Part shown: positions 48,187 through 60,508 of the stretch, in pieces
Position numbering within the stretch: the stretch's first letter is position 1
Layout: each line of letters begins with the position of its first letter
Source of the DNA: Membranipora membranacea
Taxonomy: Eukaryota > Bryozoa > Gymnolaemata > Cheilostomatida > Membraniporidae
Direction: 5' to 3'
Assembly (NCBI GenBank): GCA_914767715.1
Contig: OU612065.1
Location: 32,426,001 to 32,490,000, forward strand
Length of the DNA: 64,000 bases
Program-made: the position numbers and the translations under genes
The notes under the pieces: model-generated
Database searches by the model: none
The model's input: the letters and a program-made list of their open reading frames with translations, nothing else
What the model was told of the DNA's origin: nothing

Positions 48187-48568
48187 ATGAAGGTATTTGT
48201 ACTGATTTCATTCCTAATCGCTTCAATTGGTAAGTTTACAAAAGTTAAAAAGTCAACAAGCAAAGATGTGATGTTTTTAACATCTTATTGCTGATCATTA
48301 TGCTTTTGCCCGATTTAAGATTTATTTTTGCAGAAAATTCAACTACATGTGTACTCACGTGTATTTCATGATGCCCTATATCACATGAGAAAGAAAAATC
48401 AAATATAAATTAGCACATATTGGATATATGTTCTCATCTATCTTTCCAGCTGTCTCACAGACTGAAGCTGGGGTTGCTTCTAAAGTCATTAAAGGGGCAG
48501 TGAAAAGTGGAGCAGCGGGATATATTGCTGATCAAGCTGTGAAGGGACTCGATAAGCTTTTTGGTTAA
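48187..48568 (+). CDS. Secreted cationic helical peptide precursor, isoform B (unit 2)
   Basis: Coding exons 48187-48229 and 48450-48568. The predicted protein is identical to unit 1 isoform B; the only coding change is silent (ATTGCT to ATCGCT) and the 119-base mature exon is unchanged, whereas the adjacent intron differs at several positions. TATA box 47908-47916; non-coding first exon about 47942-47984; conserved 3' UTR donor after the stop. Confidence 0.85.
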
Positions 48569-49326
48569 CTCAGTTCAAAAAATCAGGTAACAACTACAAT
48601 GATAACAATAATAAGTTGACATATCAGTTTGGTGTGGTTTTAGTCTGAACAGGTGGAAGCCTTCGGTAGGCAGGTCTGGCAGCTAGTTTTTCTGAAATAT
48701 TTTCAGATTCAGAAAATTCAGAGCGCTTTTGGGTAAAAATTATGTGAAGTGTTAGAACTTGTACCCCTTCTCATCTATGAGTTTTAAGGTATTCAGGGGC
48801 CTAGTGCTGTGCCAACCTATCAAGCTTCCACTTCAAAATAATTTTTACTACCATTCTTTTCCACTTCAGTCCAAAATAAACGTAGTTCCATTGTCAGGAG
48901 ACATTATTGTTTACAGTAGCAGATAACTTCATTTATGACTTTATTTATTTCTCTAAAGTAGATAGAAGTGATAGTCTATGGGGCTGGTACAGCACTAGGC
49001 TACTGGTACTGCAAAACAAGCTTCCAGATAACTTATTACAACAGGAAAATCAAACAAATGTTTTTCATAATCTCTTCACAGTTTTCTTTCTTTTTCAGGA
49101 CTCAATGCAATATGTAAGCCACAAGGATAAGATCTACCATGTATAAATGATTACCACATCGTCGTTTTGTACAAGACCTCAATCATTTTTCGTTACAAAT
49201 AAAATACTGACTTGACTTGAAGTTTAGCATTTATCTTCTGAGAGAAACGTATAATTTACTTTATAATTAACTCATTCTGTGTTGTTTCAGTTTTTATTCA
49301 TTAGGGATGCACCTTTTCGGTAATTT

Positions 49327-50097
49327 ATATACTTTTTATTGGCATCCAAAGTCATCTCATTCGAAATTTTTTGCACTCAGTGCCAGAAAACTATTTTTTT
49401 TAAAACAAAAAAGGAGAAACAGAAGGGAAATAATATCATCAATGATGTTGGTCAAGTCGATAATATATGGTTGAGAAGTAAAGTTTTGAATGAACTGAAC
49501 TTCTCTTTAGATCTCAAATGTAACGGTAAAGAATTGTATGTAGCAGAAACTTTGTATCTCAGATTGTCTGTATGATATAAATGTAAATGTTTATCACGAA
49601 AATTGAACTTGGTAGTGTTTTTAAATCCTCTATATATAAATGGAGGTGTTAAAAAATTGTTTATCTTATGCGCAAAAAGTGAAGTGAAATAACAAACAAG
49701 CTTAGGAAGAGGTAGGAGTTGTAATGATTGTGTAATGGATTCGGTTGAAATGAGATAATACAGGATGTAATGCACATTGGCGATAATGCGTAAAGCCCGT
49801 TTTTGCAACAAAAATAATCTATTGAGGGCATTATTGCAGGACAAGTTGCCAAAGATATGGGTACCATATATAAGGTGACAATAGATAAACTGGAAGTAAA
49901 ATGTGCGGGCACTTGCTATATCCAAGAAGTATCTCAAACTTTGAAGTAGGTAAACATTCCGTTGTACCTTTTTATATACATACTCTAGATGATCCTGCCA
50001 TGAAAGCGAGTCATTCAACACAAAACCCAGAAGCCTTGTAGTTCATTGAATTGTCATTTGAATTTGAATTTCCATTGTCATTTGAATTTGAATATTC
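49327..50097 (-). mobile_element. 5'-truncated LINE insertion in unit 2
   Basis: Units 1 and 3 read straight through TAATTT/GAATTGTCATTGG where unit 2 has 771 extra bases. On the minus strand, 50021-49452 encodes the C-terminal end of a non-LTR reverse transcriptase: SWQDHLEYVYKKVQRN, LIYGTHIFGN and LFLLQKRALRIIANV match the conserved region after the polymerase core in Jockey/CR1-like LINEs. The upstream catalytic part and endonuclease are absent. Short direct repeats (ATTGTCATTTGAATTTGAAT) occur at its right end. Confidence 0.8.
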
Positions 50098-52460
50098 GAA
50101 TTGTCATTGGTCACTTTTGACACTAATGTGAGTCAGGGTTATGAGCTCAAGACATTAGAAAACGCAATCTCTCATGATGAAATTTAATATATGCAGACAA
50201 GTTGTTGTACCATACAGAAAATGATAATAGATGTTTTCCGGGTGCTCAGAAGTGATCATATTTCTTATCGCTTAACTTTCCCAAAGGATTTTTGCAAAAT
50301 CTCTCCGCCCGAATGCAACACTTGGTCTCAAACGGTAAAAATTGGCCAAAAATGGAAAAAAACTTGGCCCCAAATCCAAAACCTGAATCCACTAAGTAAA
50401 ATTTGATCCCTTATATAAGACTTGGCCCAAATACAAAACTTTATCCCATATACTGAAACTTGGGCGACAATAGCAAAAATTTAATTATTAAAATTTGGCC
50501 AAAAATACGAAACTTGGTCACGTGGCAAGAAACTTGGTCCAAATCAGTAAGACTTGGCCCCAAATATAAGACTTGGCCCAATATACTATTTGGTCCCAAA
50601 CACAAGATGTTGCCCAAAACACTTAACTAATGTACAGGGAGAGAAGGAGGCTACACCTTTATTACATGTTAATCTCTGACGATAAGCTTTGTAAAATCCA
50701 AAGTGTGATGGGCGCATCTAGGGCAGTCCTACAATATATATAGCTTTCAACCCTATGGTTTCTATACTGGACAGCTTTGTGAGCTGAAGGCTTGAGTTCA
50801 TTATTCTTCCAAATTTGAGTGCTTAGGCCTATACCGGTCTGTTGGATCTTCTGGGACTTTGCTGTCGGATATTCGACCTGCTTAAAGTAACAATACAATT
50901 CTTACTGTAGTTTTCGATGTGCTGAGTGATTGCTTTTAGTTGAAGCTTCTTTATATACAAAACATTTTACATTTTTCCTTTGAATTTGCAAAACCAACTG
51001 GAAGTACTCTATATTTGGTGAATTATAATCAAATACAAAATTTGTTTCCTGTTCTTGTGGAAAAAATAACATGCCGCCTATTATTGTTACTGATTGTGAT
51101 GATTAATATGCGTATTGCAGACCAAAAATGCCGCAATTATTTCTACTGTAATTAATGTGAGCCAAAAAAATCCTGATGAGCCAGATAACAAGTTTAAATT
51201 GCCTCATGCTAATAACACTGATTAAAAGGATATGCAAAATGATGCCATGTCATGTGTTTTGTTTTGTTTTATGGAAGTAATTGAGGAAACAATTAATTGC
51301 TGGTAATGTTGTAGTGAAATCAGTTATGAAACAAGATGTCAACTCCTGTTTTGAAGGCAAAAAATTGTCATATTCCGGTCATGTCTTATTAAATCTGAAT
51401 TAAAAGGCTCAACGGTCATCAACAGAACAACGTAAAAAAATGTTCTAATCTTATTATATTATTACAAACACCGCATTTTCAACTTTCTTTGTAAGTAGTT
51501 CGTTTTTCCACTTTGATGTCTGTTAGTAATTAGAACACTTCTTGCCTCCTTCGTTCCGAATTTGGACACATCCATATTAAACTTTGTAAGGGCTCAACAT
51601 ATGCTATACATGGATGTTTGAAGGTCGATAAAGTGAGAGATTTTATTCCTATGCCGAGGCGTATCTTTACAACAATTTATTACTTTCTCTTGTAGTAGTT
51701 CATAGATTTCCATCACGCTTTTGCATGACAAAGTTTTCTAGGCGGCGGCCATGTTCAGTGCCAAGTTGCTCTCAGTTTGCGGCCCTTGTTTGAAACTTTG
51801 GGTGTGTAATTGCAATCTAACTAAGTTAGACGTCTGGTTAAAATTTATGGCCCACTGAATAATTATGGCTTAATATCATATTTGTGATCTGACTCTGTAT
51901 TTGTTCAACCACAATGAAGACTTCCTCAATTTGACAAGCCCTGCTAAAGATTAATGCGAACTAAGATACATTAAATTTTATAATTTGTGAGCGACTTCGA
52001 AGCCACATTAGCCCCTATTATCCTAGCCTAGCCAGTAAATCTCAGTCAAATAATTAATTGAAGCCTTCCCTAAACTACATTGAAATGCAGACTTGCATCT
52101 CCAATCAACTGGTTATCACTGAATTATTTATGTTTGGTAAAAAGTGTAAGTTTAATTCTTTGATATGGAAGCGATCGATTTGGGACAAATTGTTTTAATT
52201 TAGTCATGCAGTAGAATCTTGACCAATGTATACAACAGTGTCACAAGACATAAAATGCACACCAAAAATGATGCCGGGAAGTAATATGCAGAGTTAGCAT
52301 ACCAATGGTTTCGTCATTTATCGAGATAGAATAACCATATCAGATATATATTCTAATCTGTGTTCTAGCTTTTACACCTTTGATATGTCATGATGCCCTA
52401 TATCATGTATAACAGTTTTAGTCAGCACATACTAGGTGTCTTTTCTCATCATCCTTCCAG

Positions 52461-52574
52461 CCGAAACACAGACTGAAGCGGGACTTCCTTCTGTAATTTT
52501 TAAACGGGCAGGGAAAGGTGGATATTTTGTTTCTGATGAAGCTGATAGGGACTGGATGAGCTTCATTATTAAAG
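52461..52574 (+). pseudogene. Decayed third peptide-gene paralogue, mature exon (unit 3)
   Basis: After a CATCCTTCCAG acceptor the frame reads AETQTEAGLPSVIFKRAGKG and then a diverged SDEADRDWMSF end. It shares with the unit 1 copy the one-base loss that destroys the family ending, so the lesion predates the unit duplication. No signal exon found. Confidence 0.75.
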
Positions 52575-54334
52575 AAGTTTCAATCCCTGTTTAATGATTG
52601 TTCGATGACATGGCGCACAGATATAAAACAGCTTAAACTGTTTTAAAGTTTTTTCCAGGGCTCAGTGCAATGTTAAAGTTACAATGGGAGGTCTAAATTT
52701 TATTAAGAATCACCACATTTTCTTTTGTCTGGGAAAGAGAATTTTTGTATTTGTTAAAACCTTGAATTATTTTTTTCTTAATTTCTGATATTTAAATTCG
52801 GATTTAACCACAAACTATGTTTTTTTCTTTTTTGTTTCTGTTTTAGTGGTATTATTCATAATTTATGCTGTGATGTGTTATGAATTCTCTTCTCGTTATG
52901 AAATTGTATAACTGATTGATGTAATGGCTGCCTGACAATAAATTAATCTGCACTTTGATTGTCTTAGTGAAGTCTATAAGGTGTCCAAACAACAGCATGT
53001 CTGTCTAAATGTTTACTCTCACTTCATGTTCCGCAGAATTTAGATGATTTTTAATCCATGATCAGTGCACTATGATGCATTTTAATTTTTGTTGATTAAT
53101 TTTGTACACAAAACCTGTCGGAGACTGGATTCAAAAGCCTGAAAGAGGAAATCTTTTATTATTTCATACACGCTCCAACCTTTTCACCATTTCTCATCTT
53201 ACAGTGTAAAATCACCAGCATTTTGGTGGAAGTATTATGGAGATTTGAGACCTGTGATAGATGATAGAGTTTATTCTTCTTCCTTATGTGCAACAAATAT
53301 GACCAAGGAAATTTAAAAAAATAACTCTATTTAGAGAAAATTTCCCCAGAAGCGTTATAAATATTTTAAGCTTAAAAAATTAAATTATTGCTGCAGAACT
53401 AGCTGCCTGACAGAATGCTGCTTTGATCTTTATGAATGGTCTTGCAGACTGCACATCCCATATATATATATTCTGATATCAAATATAAACAGGAGAAAAT
53501 ATCCGTACTGGTGAACATTGTAATACCATATATGTACCTCTTATTGGCAATAACTAGCACTTTTACTGATTGCAATTTGGAAAATTAATTCCCACAATTG
53601 ATTATTTGGGCATCAGGCAACATAAGATATTTTGCAAACAAATTCTCTAGGAAAGTTAAGCGAAGAGAAATAAGACCACCCGGATGTCATCTATTTTCAT
53701 GTTCTATATGGTACGACAACTTCTACTTGTCTGTTTACATTTAAATTCATCATTCTAATGTCTTGAGCTCTTAACCCTGACTCACGTTAGTGTCACAAGT
53801 GACCAATGACAATTCAACGTACCGAAAAGATGCGTCTCAAACATAGTCAGTCAAAGAACTCGTTAATTAGTTAAGTATAAATCAGCATAACCCTTTATCT
53901 TAAGTGATAAATGCAAAACTTCAAGTAAGGTCATTATTTTATTTGCAGCAAAAACTCATTTGAGGTCTTGTACAAGTAAATCTTTTGAAGTTTCAGACAA
54001 AAATACAATGTGGTGATAGTTAATACATGGTGAATCCTGTCCTTGTTGCTTAAATATTGCATTGATAAATAAATTAATAAAACTGTATAGAGATTATGAA
54101 ATTCATTTGTTTGATCCTCCTGTTGTAAAAAGATATGTGCTACAGGTCATTTAATAAATTTAATCTCATTTGTAGATTGATGACCTTAAAATTGTTTAAT
54201 CTGTTGTTTATCTGTGTATGATGTCATCTCATTATAATCAGATGTATGTATTGTTCAGACTAAAAGCTCACAAAAATGATATGTATATTTATTCTAGATA
54301 ACATTGTAGTTGTTACCTGTTTAGTTTAACTGAG

Positions 54335-54453
54335 TTATCCAAAAAGTTTATCGAGTCCCTTCACAGCTTGATCAGCAACAAATCCTGCTGCTCCACTTTT
54401 CACTGCCCCTTTTACGACTGCAGAAACAACTCCAGCTTCTGTCTGTGAAACAG
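54335..54453 (-). pseudogene. Isoform A gene lacking its 5' half (unit 3)
   Basis: The mature-peptide exon is intact and encodes the same 39 residues as units 1 and 2 (one silent Lys-codon change), with acceptor and poly-G/C intron tract. At about 54587 the sequence jumps from GTCTGAGTCAA to TATGCAAAATTATGTGATG, which in unit 2 are separated by about 1.35 kb (43168-44515). The deletion removes the signal exon, the non-coding exon and the TATA box. Confidence 0.85.
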
Positions 54454-55481
54454 CTGTAAGGATAAATGAGAACATATATCTAATATGAGCTCATTCTCGA
54501 TTTCTTTCATGACATAAAATGGGGGGGGGGGGGGGGAAACAGGCTAAGTATCATATATTGTAAAAGCTTCAGCTTTTGTCTGAGTCAATATGCAAAATTA
54601 TGTGATGTTGTATACTTTGTTTCATGGAAGTGATTGGAGAAACCATTATCTTTTGGTAAAGTTATGATGTAATGGAGCAAGATACAGGTCCTGTTGGATG
54701 GTTGAAGTATCAGTTAGGGGGAAAAATTGGTCATCGCCTTCTCATCGAAACTGAATTACAAGTCTTAAAGGTCATAAATAGGAAAACAGAAAAAACTGCT
54801 TCTCAAATCTCAATGTTATTATTATACACAACTTTTTCAAGTAGTCTATTTTACCAGATTTTCGATTGTCACTAATTAGAACACTTACCGACCCACGAAC
54901 CTGACCATTCACAACAAGCGTTATACATGACTGTCTGATGGTAGAGATAATGAAACATAAAATATAAAATAGTTTTAATTCTTATGCTGAGTATCTTTAC
55001 AATGAATTGTGAACATAGACTTTATGATAAACCTAGACAGGAAACCATAAATAGCTGATGTGAGGCACTACGAGCAACATAACGACATTGGAAGGTGTAG
55101 AAGCATAGGTGTTATCATTGATTTACTGTCCATAATCCAGGTTTTTTGTTCAAAGCTCAACCAATTTTGATTATAATTTTAAAATGGCTTTACAATCAGC
55201 AGCATCTTTCCGATAACGTGATTTCATTTCTTCTTCAAAAAACGTTGTGCAAAAAATTAGTATCAATATCTTAACGACAAGCTGATAAATCTATGGTGAT
55301 CTTCAAACTCAAAATCTGATCAAAATTGATCGAGTCATCAATAAAATCCCTGCTATATGAGCTGCAAGTCAATTATAACACTGCTACTATACTTTCCAAC
55401 GTCGTTAATTTGCCCAACAATTTAATGCCTCAGTGCCTCAATGCTAATGCTCCATATAGTGTCCTCTCTAGGTTCATTATT

Positions 55482-56425
55482 AAAGACTTTGTTTGCTCTT
55501 TTGTATCACATCTTATTCTTCCATATTTTATTCTATCATATGAGCAATTTTCAGCTTTACAATCCAAATATTGAGGAAGTTATGGCCTCTCAAACTTCCA
55601 AGGTGACAGCAATTTATCGGCAGTAAGAATCAGCCGGCAATCCCTAGGGCACGTCACAACCATCATACTTATTACGATACACTAATAAATATGTTGATGA
55701 TCAAAATGGTCAATTCTGTAACGATCTTGAACCCAGGTCCAAATGCCTTTGCAGGCGACGCGGGTAATACTGAGCTATATTGCCTTCTAGCCAACCTAGT
55801 TGGTCCAAGTGGCATGATGGTAGCGTCGTTGCCTATAGGTATGGGGACCCGGGTTCGATTCCCACCCAGGTCTGAATTTTGATCATCATCTTATCTGTTT
55901 GATTATTAGTGTACTAACTAATAATGTCTATGTCACATGTCTATGGTTGGGACATACCCCAGGGGAAACAGCCGCTTATTCCCGATGCCGATTGAAGGCA
56001 ATCAACCTGGAAGTTTGAGAGGCCATAACTTCCTCAATATTTGGATTCTAAAGCTGAAAATCGCTCACATGATAGAATAAAATCATTGATTTCCATATCT
56101 GGAATAGCATCATTAGTTTTCTTTTGCAAAACAAAGGGCTTGCAAAAATAGCCAGTCCCTAGTAGCAATATATAAATGCCCAAATCATCGACACTGTAGG
56201 GGTATTATTACTGTTTGCAATTTTGTAAACAAGACAATTTCTCAGGCTGATTATTCATGCTACTAGGGACAGCCAATCAGATAACAGTCAGATGTGTCTC
56301 AGTGTTTAGTGTCCTAACTGTATAACGCTATGATACTATTTCAATTCTATGAGAAGAATTTAATTCAGTTAATAAAATATAGAGAATAAGATGTGATACA
56401 AAGAGCAGCCTCAAACAAGGTCTTT
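55482..56425. mobile_element. Long palindromic element, interrupted copy (unit 3)
   Basis: Same element as at 45433-46085, with the tRNA-like centre at 55802-55871, but its right arm is split by a 287-bp insertion. Confidence 0.7.
56084..56370. mobile_element. 287-bp insertion flanked by 8-bp duplication
   Basis: AATAAAAT occurs on both sides (56076-56083 and 56371-56378), and the two flanks join seamlessly in units 1 and 2. Internal inverted sequence: CCAGTCCCTAGTAGCA mirrored by TGCTACTAGGGAC. An 8-bp target duplication is typical of hAT-type DNA transposons, but I see no clear terminal inverted repeats. Confidence 0.65.
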
Positions 56426-57233
56426 AAGTCTATATATGATTGTAGCATGTATCAGTGTAAAACTGCAAAGATTTGCATCACAGTATTGCATGGCATAATA
56501 ATCTGCATCAATCTGCGATTGCTGCTCATATTTTTACTATGTGTTCGTGTAATTTTTTTAATTAAAATAACAACCAATATTTCAAAAAAAGTGATTTGAA
56601 ATCTCAATCAGATTCTTACCGAAGTTTTCTGTTTTCTTATCTTTGAAATATCAATCAGACTCTTACCGTAGTTTCAAAGTTAGTTAGCTAAAAGCTAAAC
56701 AATAGCAGCTGAAGGCTTTCTATACTCACTCGGCCCATCATTATTCGTTTTGTGAATTTCAAATAAATAAAGTAAAATATAAGTAAATAACTGGTGATAC
56801 TGCATATATCATATCATTGTGATACAAAGATGATTATGATAGGAGTACAAACAAAACATGCATGTAAAAAACCTTTAGCTGTTCTTCATACTGGAGAGAA
56901 AGCAAATTCAACTCGAACTTTTCTGTAGGTGTTTGGTTTGATCATACTACTATTCGGGAGAATACCAGCCTATATACAAGTAAGCGGGATCATTATGATA
57001 GAGAAAGAACATTGTTAACCTCCTTCACTTATCGATATGTGCATGTACATATCGATATGCCCATAATGCGAGCAGAAATTCGAACCTGGCCGAGTTAAAT
57101 AATTAATTAGTTGGTTAAGGTTTATTATACCACTGTCCATACTAAGTCTTTGAGATCTATTTCTACAATAGTACTATTATGATCTTATGAAACTACTGCA
57201 TAACATGTTTGGTATTCTGGTTACTGAGTTGGT

Positions 57234-57446
57234 ATGTCTTTACTGTTATCATTACCAGCATCTGTTTTTCTATGGTTTTTATGTGATACCACTCTTGTAA
57301 ATATAAATGTCCAACTTTATAACGAGGCAAACAATGGGGTGTATAAGCGTGTTAAAATCTATGCAATACTATACAGATACACACAAATCATTGTGAAGAT
57401 TCTCGGCATTATAATTAAATTCATTCTACATTGGATCTCTCACTGA
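57234..57446 (+). CDS. Possible small hydrophobic protein (unit 3)
   Basis: 70-codon frame differing from unit 2 by one residue near the N-terminus (L instead of M at position 4). The TATA motif upstream is altered to TATGAAA here, so expression may be reduced or absent. Confidence 0.3.
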   Translation: MSLLLSLPASVFLWFLCDTTLVNINVQLYNEANNGVYKRVKIYAILYRYTQIIVKILGIIIKFILHWISH

Positions 57447-58606
57447 TCATGTTGTGGATGTTGTGCAATTTCAAAACAAACAAGGGAAGTAAGTGTTTTA
57501 ATTAGTAACAGAGAAAAATCAGGGAAAATGCACATCTTGAAAAAGTGATTTTCATAATAATATCTCAAGATTTTGAGCAGTTTCTTTTCTGTTTTCTTAT
57601 GCGTGACTGTTTTCAATTTTGTTACGACAAAATGATAACAATCTTTTGCCCTTCTCTGATACTTCAACTATCCAACGGGTCTTGGTATCCTGTTCAATTA
57701 CCAATTGAACCATTACATTACCAGCAATTAATGGTTTCCCAAATCACTTCCACAAAACGATCATATAACATTGTATAATTTTGCATATCCTCTTTATCTT
57801 CAAGGCTTTTGTTTCTGTGTTTTTGGTATTTTAGGGTGTTTATAATGATTTGATTTGAGGGTTTTCTTCTGTTTATGACCAAATAACAATATTTAGAATA
57901 AGACAATACTTTGCTCATCCCTGATACATAAACTATCCAGCATGACATGCTATCCTGTTCCGTTACCAACTACACTGTAACATCATAATAATGGTTTCCC
58001 TCATAACTTCCATCAAAAAATACATATGACATGGCATTAATTTCTACATCCTTTTTATTTTTAAGGCATATGCTTCTGTTTGGTTAGCATTGGGCAAATT
58101 AATCAGTTTATCCGGCTCACTAGCATTTTTTGTTTAGATTTTCTTACAGCAAAAGAATTGCGGCGTTTTTGGTCTGCAATATTCATATCAACTATCACAA
58201 TATGTGGAAATAAAATATGGCATGCTATTTATTCCAAAGAAATGGGCAACAAATATTAAATTTGACACCGTATTACCGAGTTGAGAATACATCCAGTTGG
58301 TTAGAAGTTTAAAGGAAAAATGTTTCATATATAAAGACGCTTCAACTAACAGCAATCACTCAGTTTTGCACACTCATATCAATCCTCGGAATTCAAAGCT
58401 AGCGGTAAGTACACTTTTTAACCCGTGAACAATGTATTACCTCATGTCTTGAAGTTGTCATTTGAAGCAACTTGAGTCTTGAAGTTACAATTCACCCGGA
58501 TGGTGATGAATCATTGTCTCAATACAAAGATACACATTTCTTACAGGTTGAGCTTTTTCAGGCAGCAGTTTGAATTGTTGCATTTTCCCTATTTCAGATC
58601 AATAAA

Positions 58607-58988
58607 ATGAAGGTATTTGTACTGATTTCATTCCTAATCGCTTTAATTGGTAAGTTTACAAAAGTTAAAAAGTCAACAAGCAAAGATGTGAAGTTTTTAA
58701 CATCTTTTTGCTGATCATTATGCTTTAGCCCGATTTTAGATTTATTTTTGCAGAAAATTCAACTACATGTGTACTCACGTGTATTTCATGATGCCTTATA
58801 TCACATGAGAAAGAAAAATCAAATATAAATTAGCACATATTGGATATATGTTCTCATCTATCTTTCCAGCTGTCTCACAGACTGAAGCTGGGGTTGCTTC
58901 TAAAGTCATTAAAGGGGCAGTGAAAAGTGGAGCAGCGGGATATATTGCTGATCAAGCTGTGAAGGGACTCGATAAGCTTTTTGGTTAA
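58607..58988 (+). CDS. Secreted cationic helical peptide precursor, isoform B (unit 3)
   Basis: Coding exons 58607-58649 and 58870-58988. The mature exon is base-for-base the same as in units 1 and 2. One residue differs in the signal peptide (S13 to L). TATA box 58328-58336; non-coding exon to about 58404, where the donor context changed from AGCT/GTAAG to AGCG/GTAAG, still functional-looking. Its minus-strand partner is broken, so in this unit only isoform B should be made. Confidence 0.85.
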
Positions 58989-60508
58989 CTCAATTCAACA
59001 AATCAGGTAACAACTACAATGATAACAATAATAAGTTGACATATCAGTTCGGTGTGGTTTTAGTCTGAACAGGTGGAAGCCTTCGGTAGGCAGGTCTGGC
59101 AGCTAGATTTTCTGAAATATTTTCAGATTCAGAAAATTCAGAGCTCTTTTGGGTAAAAATTATGTGAAGTGTTAGAACTTGTACCCCTTCCCATCTATGA
59201 GTTTAAAGGTATTCATGGGGCCTAGTGCTGTGCCATCCTATCAAGCTTCCACTTCAAAATAATTTTTACTACCATTCTTTTCCACTTCAGTCCAAAATAA
59301 ACGTAGTTCCATTGTCAGGAGACATTATTGTTTACATTAGCAGATGACTTCATTTATGAATTTATTTATTTCTCTAAAGTAGATAGAAGTGATAGTCTAT
59401 TGGGCTGGTACAGCACTAGGCATCTGGTACTGCAGAACAAGCTTCCAGATAACTTATTACAACAGGAAAATCAAACAAATGATTTTCATAATCTCTTTAC
59501 AGCTTTCTCTCTTTTTCAGGACTCAATGCAATATGTAAGCCACAAGGAAAAGATCTACCATGTATTAATGATTACCACATCGTCGTTTTGTACAAGACCT
59601 CAATGATTTTTCGTTACAAATAAAATACTGACTTGACTTGAAGTTTAGCATTTATCTTCTGAGAGAAACGTATAATTTACTTTATAATTAACTCATTCTG
59701 TGTTGTTTCAGTTTTTATTCATTAGGGATGCACCTTTTCGGTAATTTGAATTGTCATTGGTCACTTTTTACACTGATGTGAGTCAGGGTTATGAGCTCAA
59801 GACATTAGAAAACGCAATCTCTCATGATGAAATTTAATATATGCAGACAAGTTGTTGTACCATACAGAAAATGATAATAGATGTTATCCGGGTGCTCAGA
59901 AGTGATCATATTTCTTATCGCTTAACTTTCCCAAAGGATTTTTGCAAAATCTCTCGGCCCGAATGCAACACTCAAACGGTAAAAAATTGGCCAAAAATGG
60001 AAAAAAACTTGGCCCAAAATCCAAAACCTGAATCCACTAAGTAAAATTTGATCCCTTATATAAGACTTGGCCCAAATACAAAACATGACCCCATATACTG
60101 AAATTTGGGCGAAAATAGCAAAAATTTAATTATTAAAATTTGGCCAAAAATACGAAACTTGGTCATGTGGCAAGAAACTTGGTCCAAATCAGTAAGACTT
60201 GTCCCCAAATATAAGACTTGGCCCAATATACTATTTGGTCCCAAACACAAGATGTTGCCCAAAACACTTAACTAATGTACAGGGAGACAAGGAGGCAACA
60301 CCTTTATTACATGTTAATCTCTGACGATTAGCTTTGTAAAATCCAAAGAGTAATGGGCGCATCTAGGGCAGTTCTACAATATATATATAGCTTTCAGCCA
60401 TATGGTTTCTATACTGGTTTGTGAGCTGAAGGCTTGATTCAATTATTCTTGCAAATTTGAGTGCTTAGGCCTATACCGGTCTGTTGGATCGTCTGGGACT
60501 TTGCTGTC

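Larger units (their letters stand above)
40404..50897. repeat. Tandem unit 2 of the peptide-gene array
   Basis: Same order as unit 1, with both peptide genes intact. It has lost the decayed third paralogue (a deletion near 41520), keeps the long palindromic element with a tRNA-like centre, and carries a LINE fragment (49327-50097) that units 1 and 3 lack. Confidence 0.9.
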
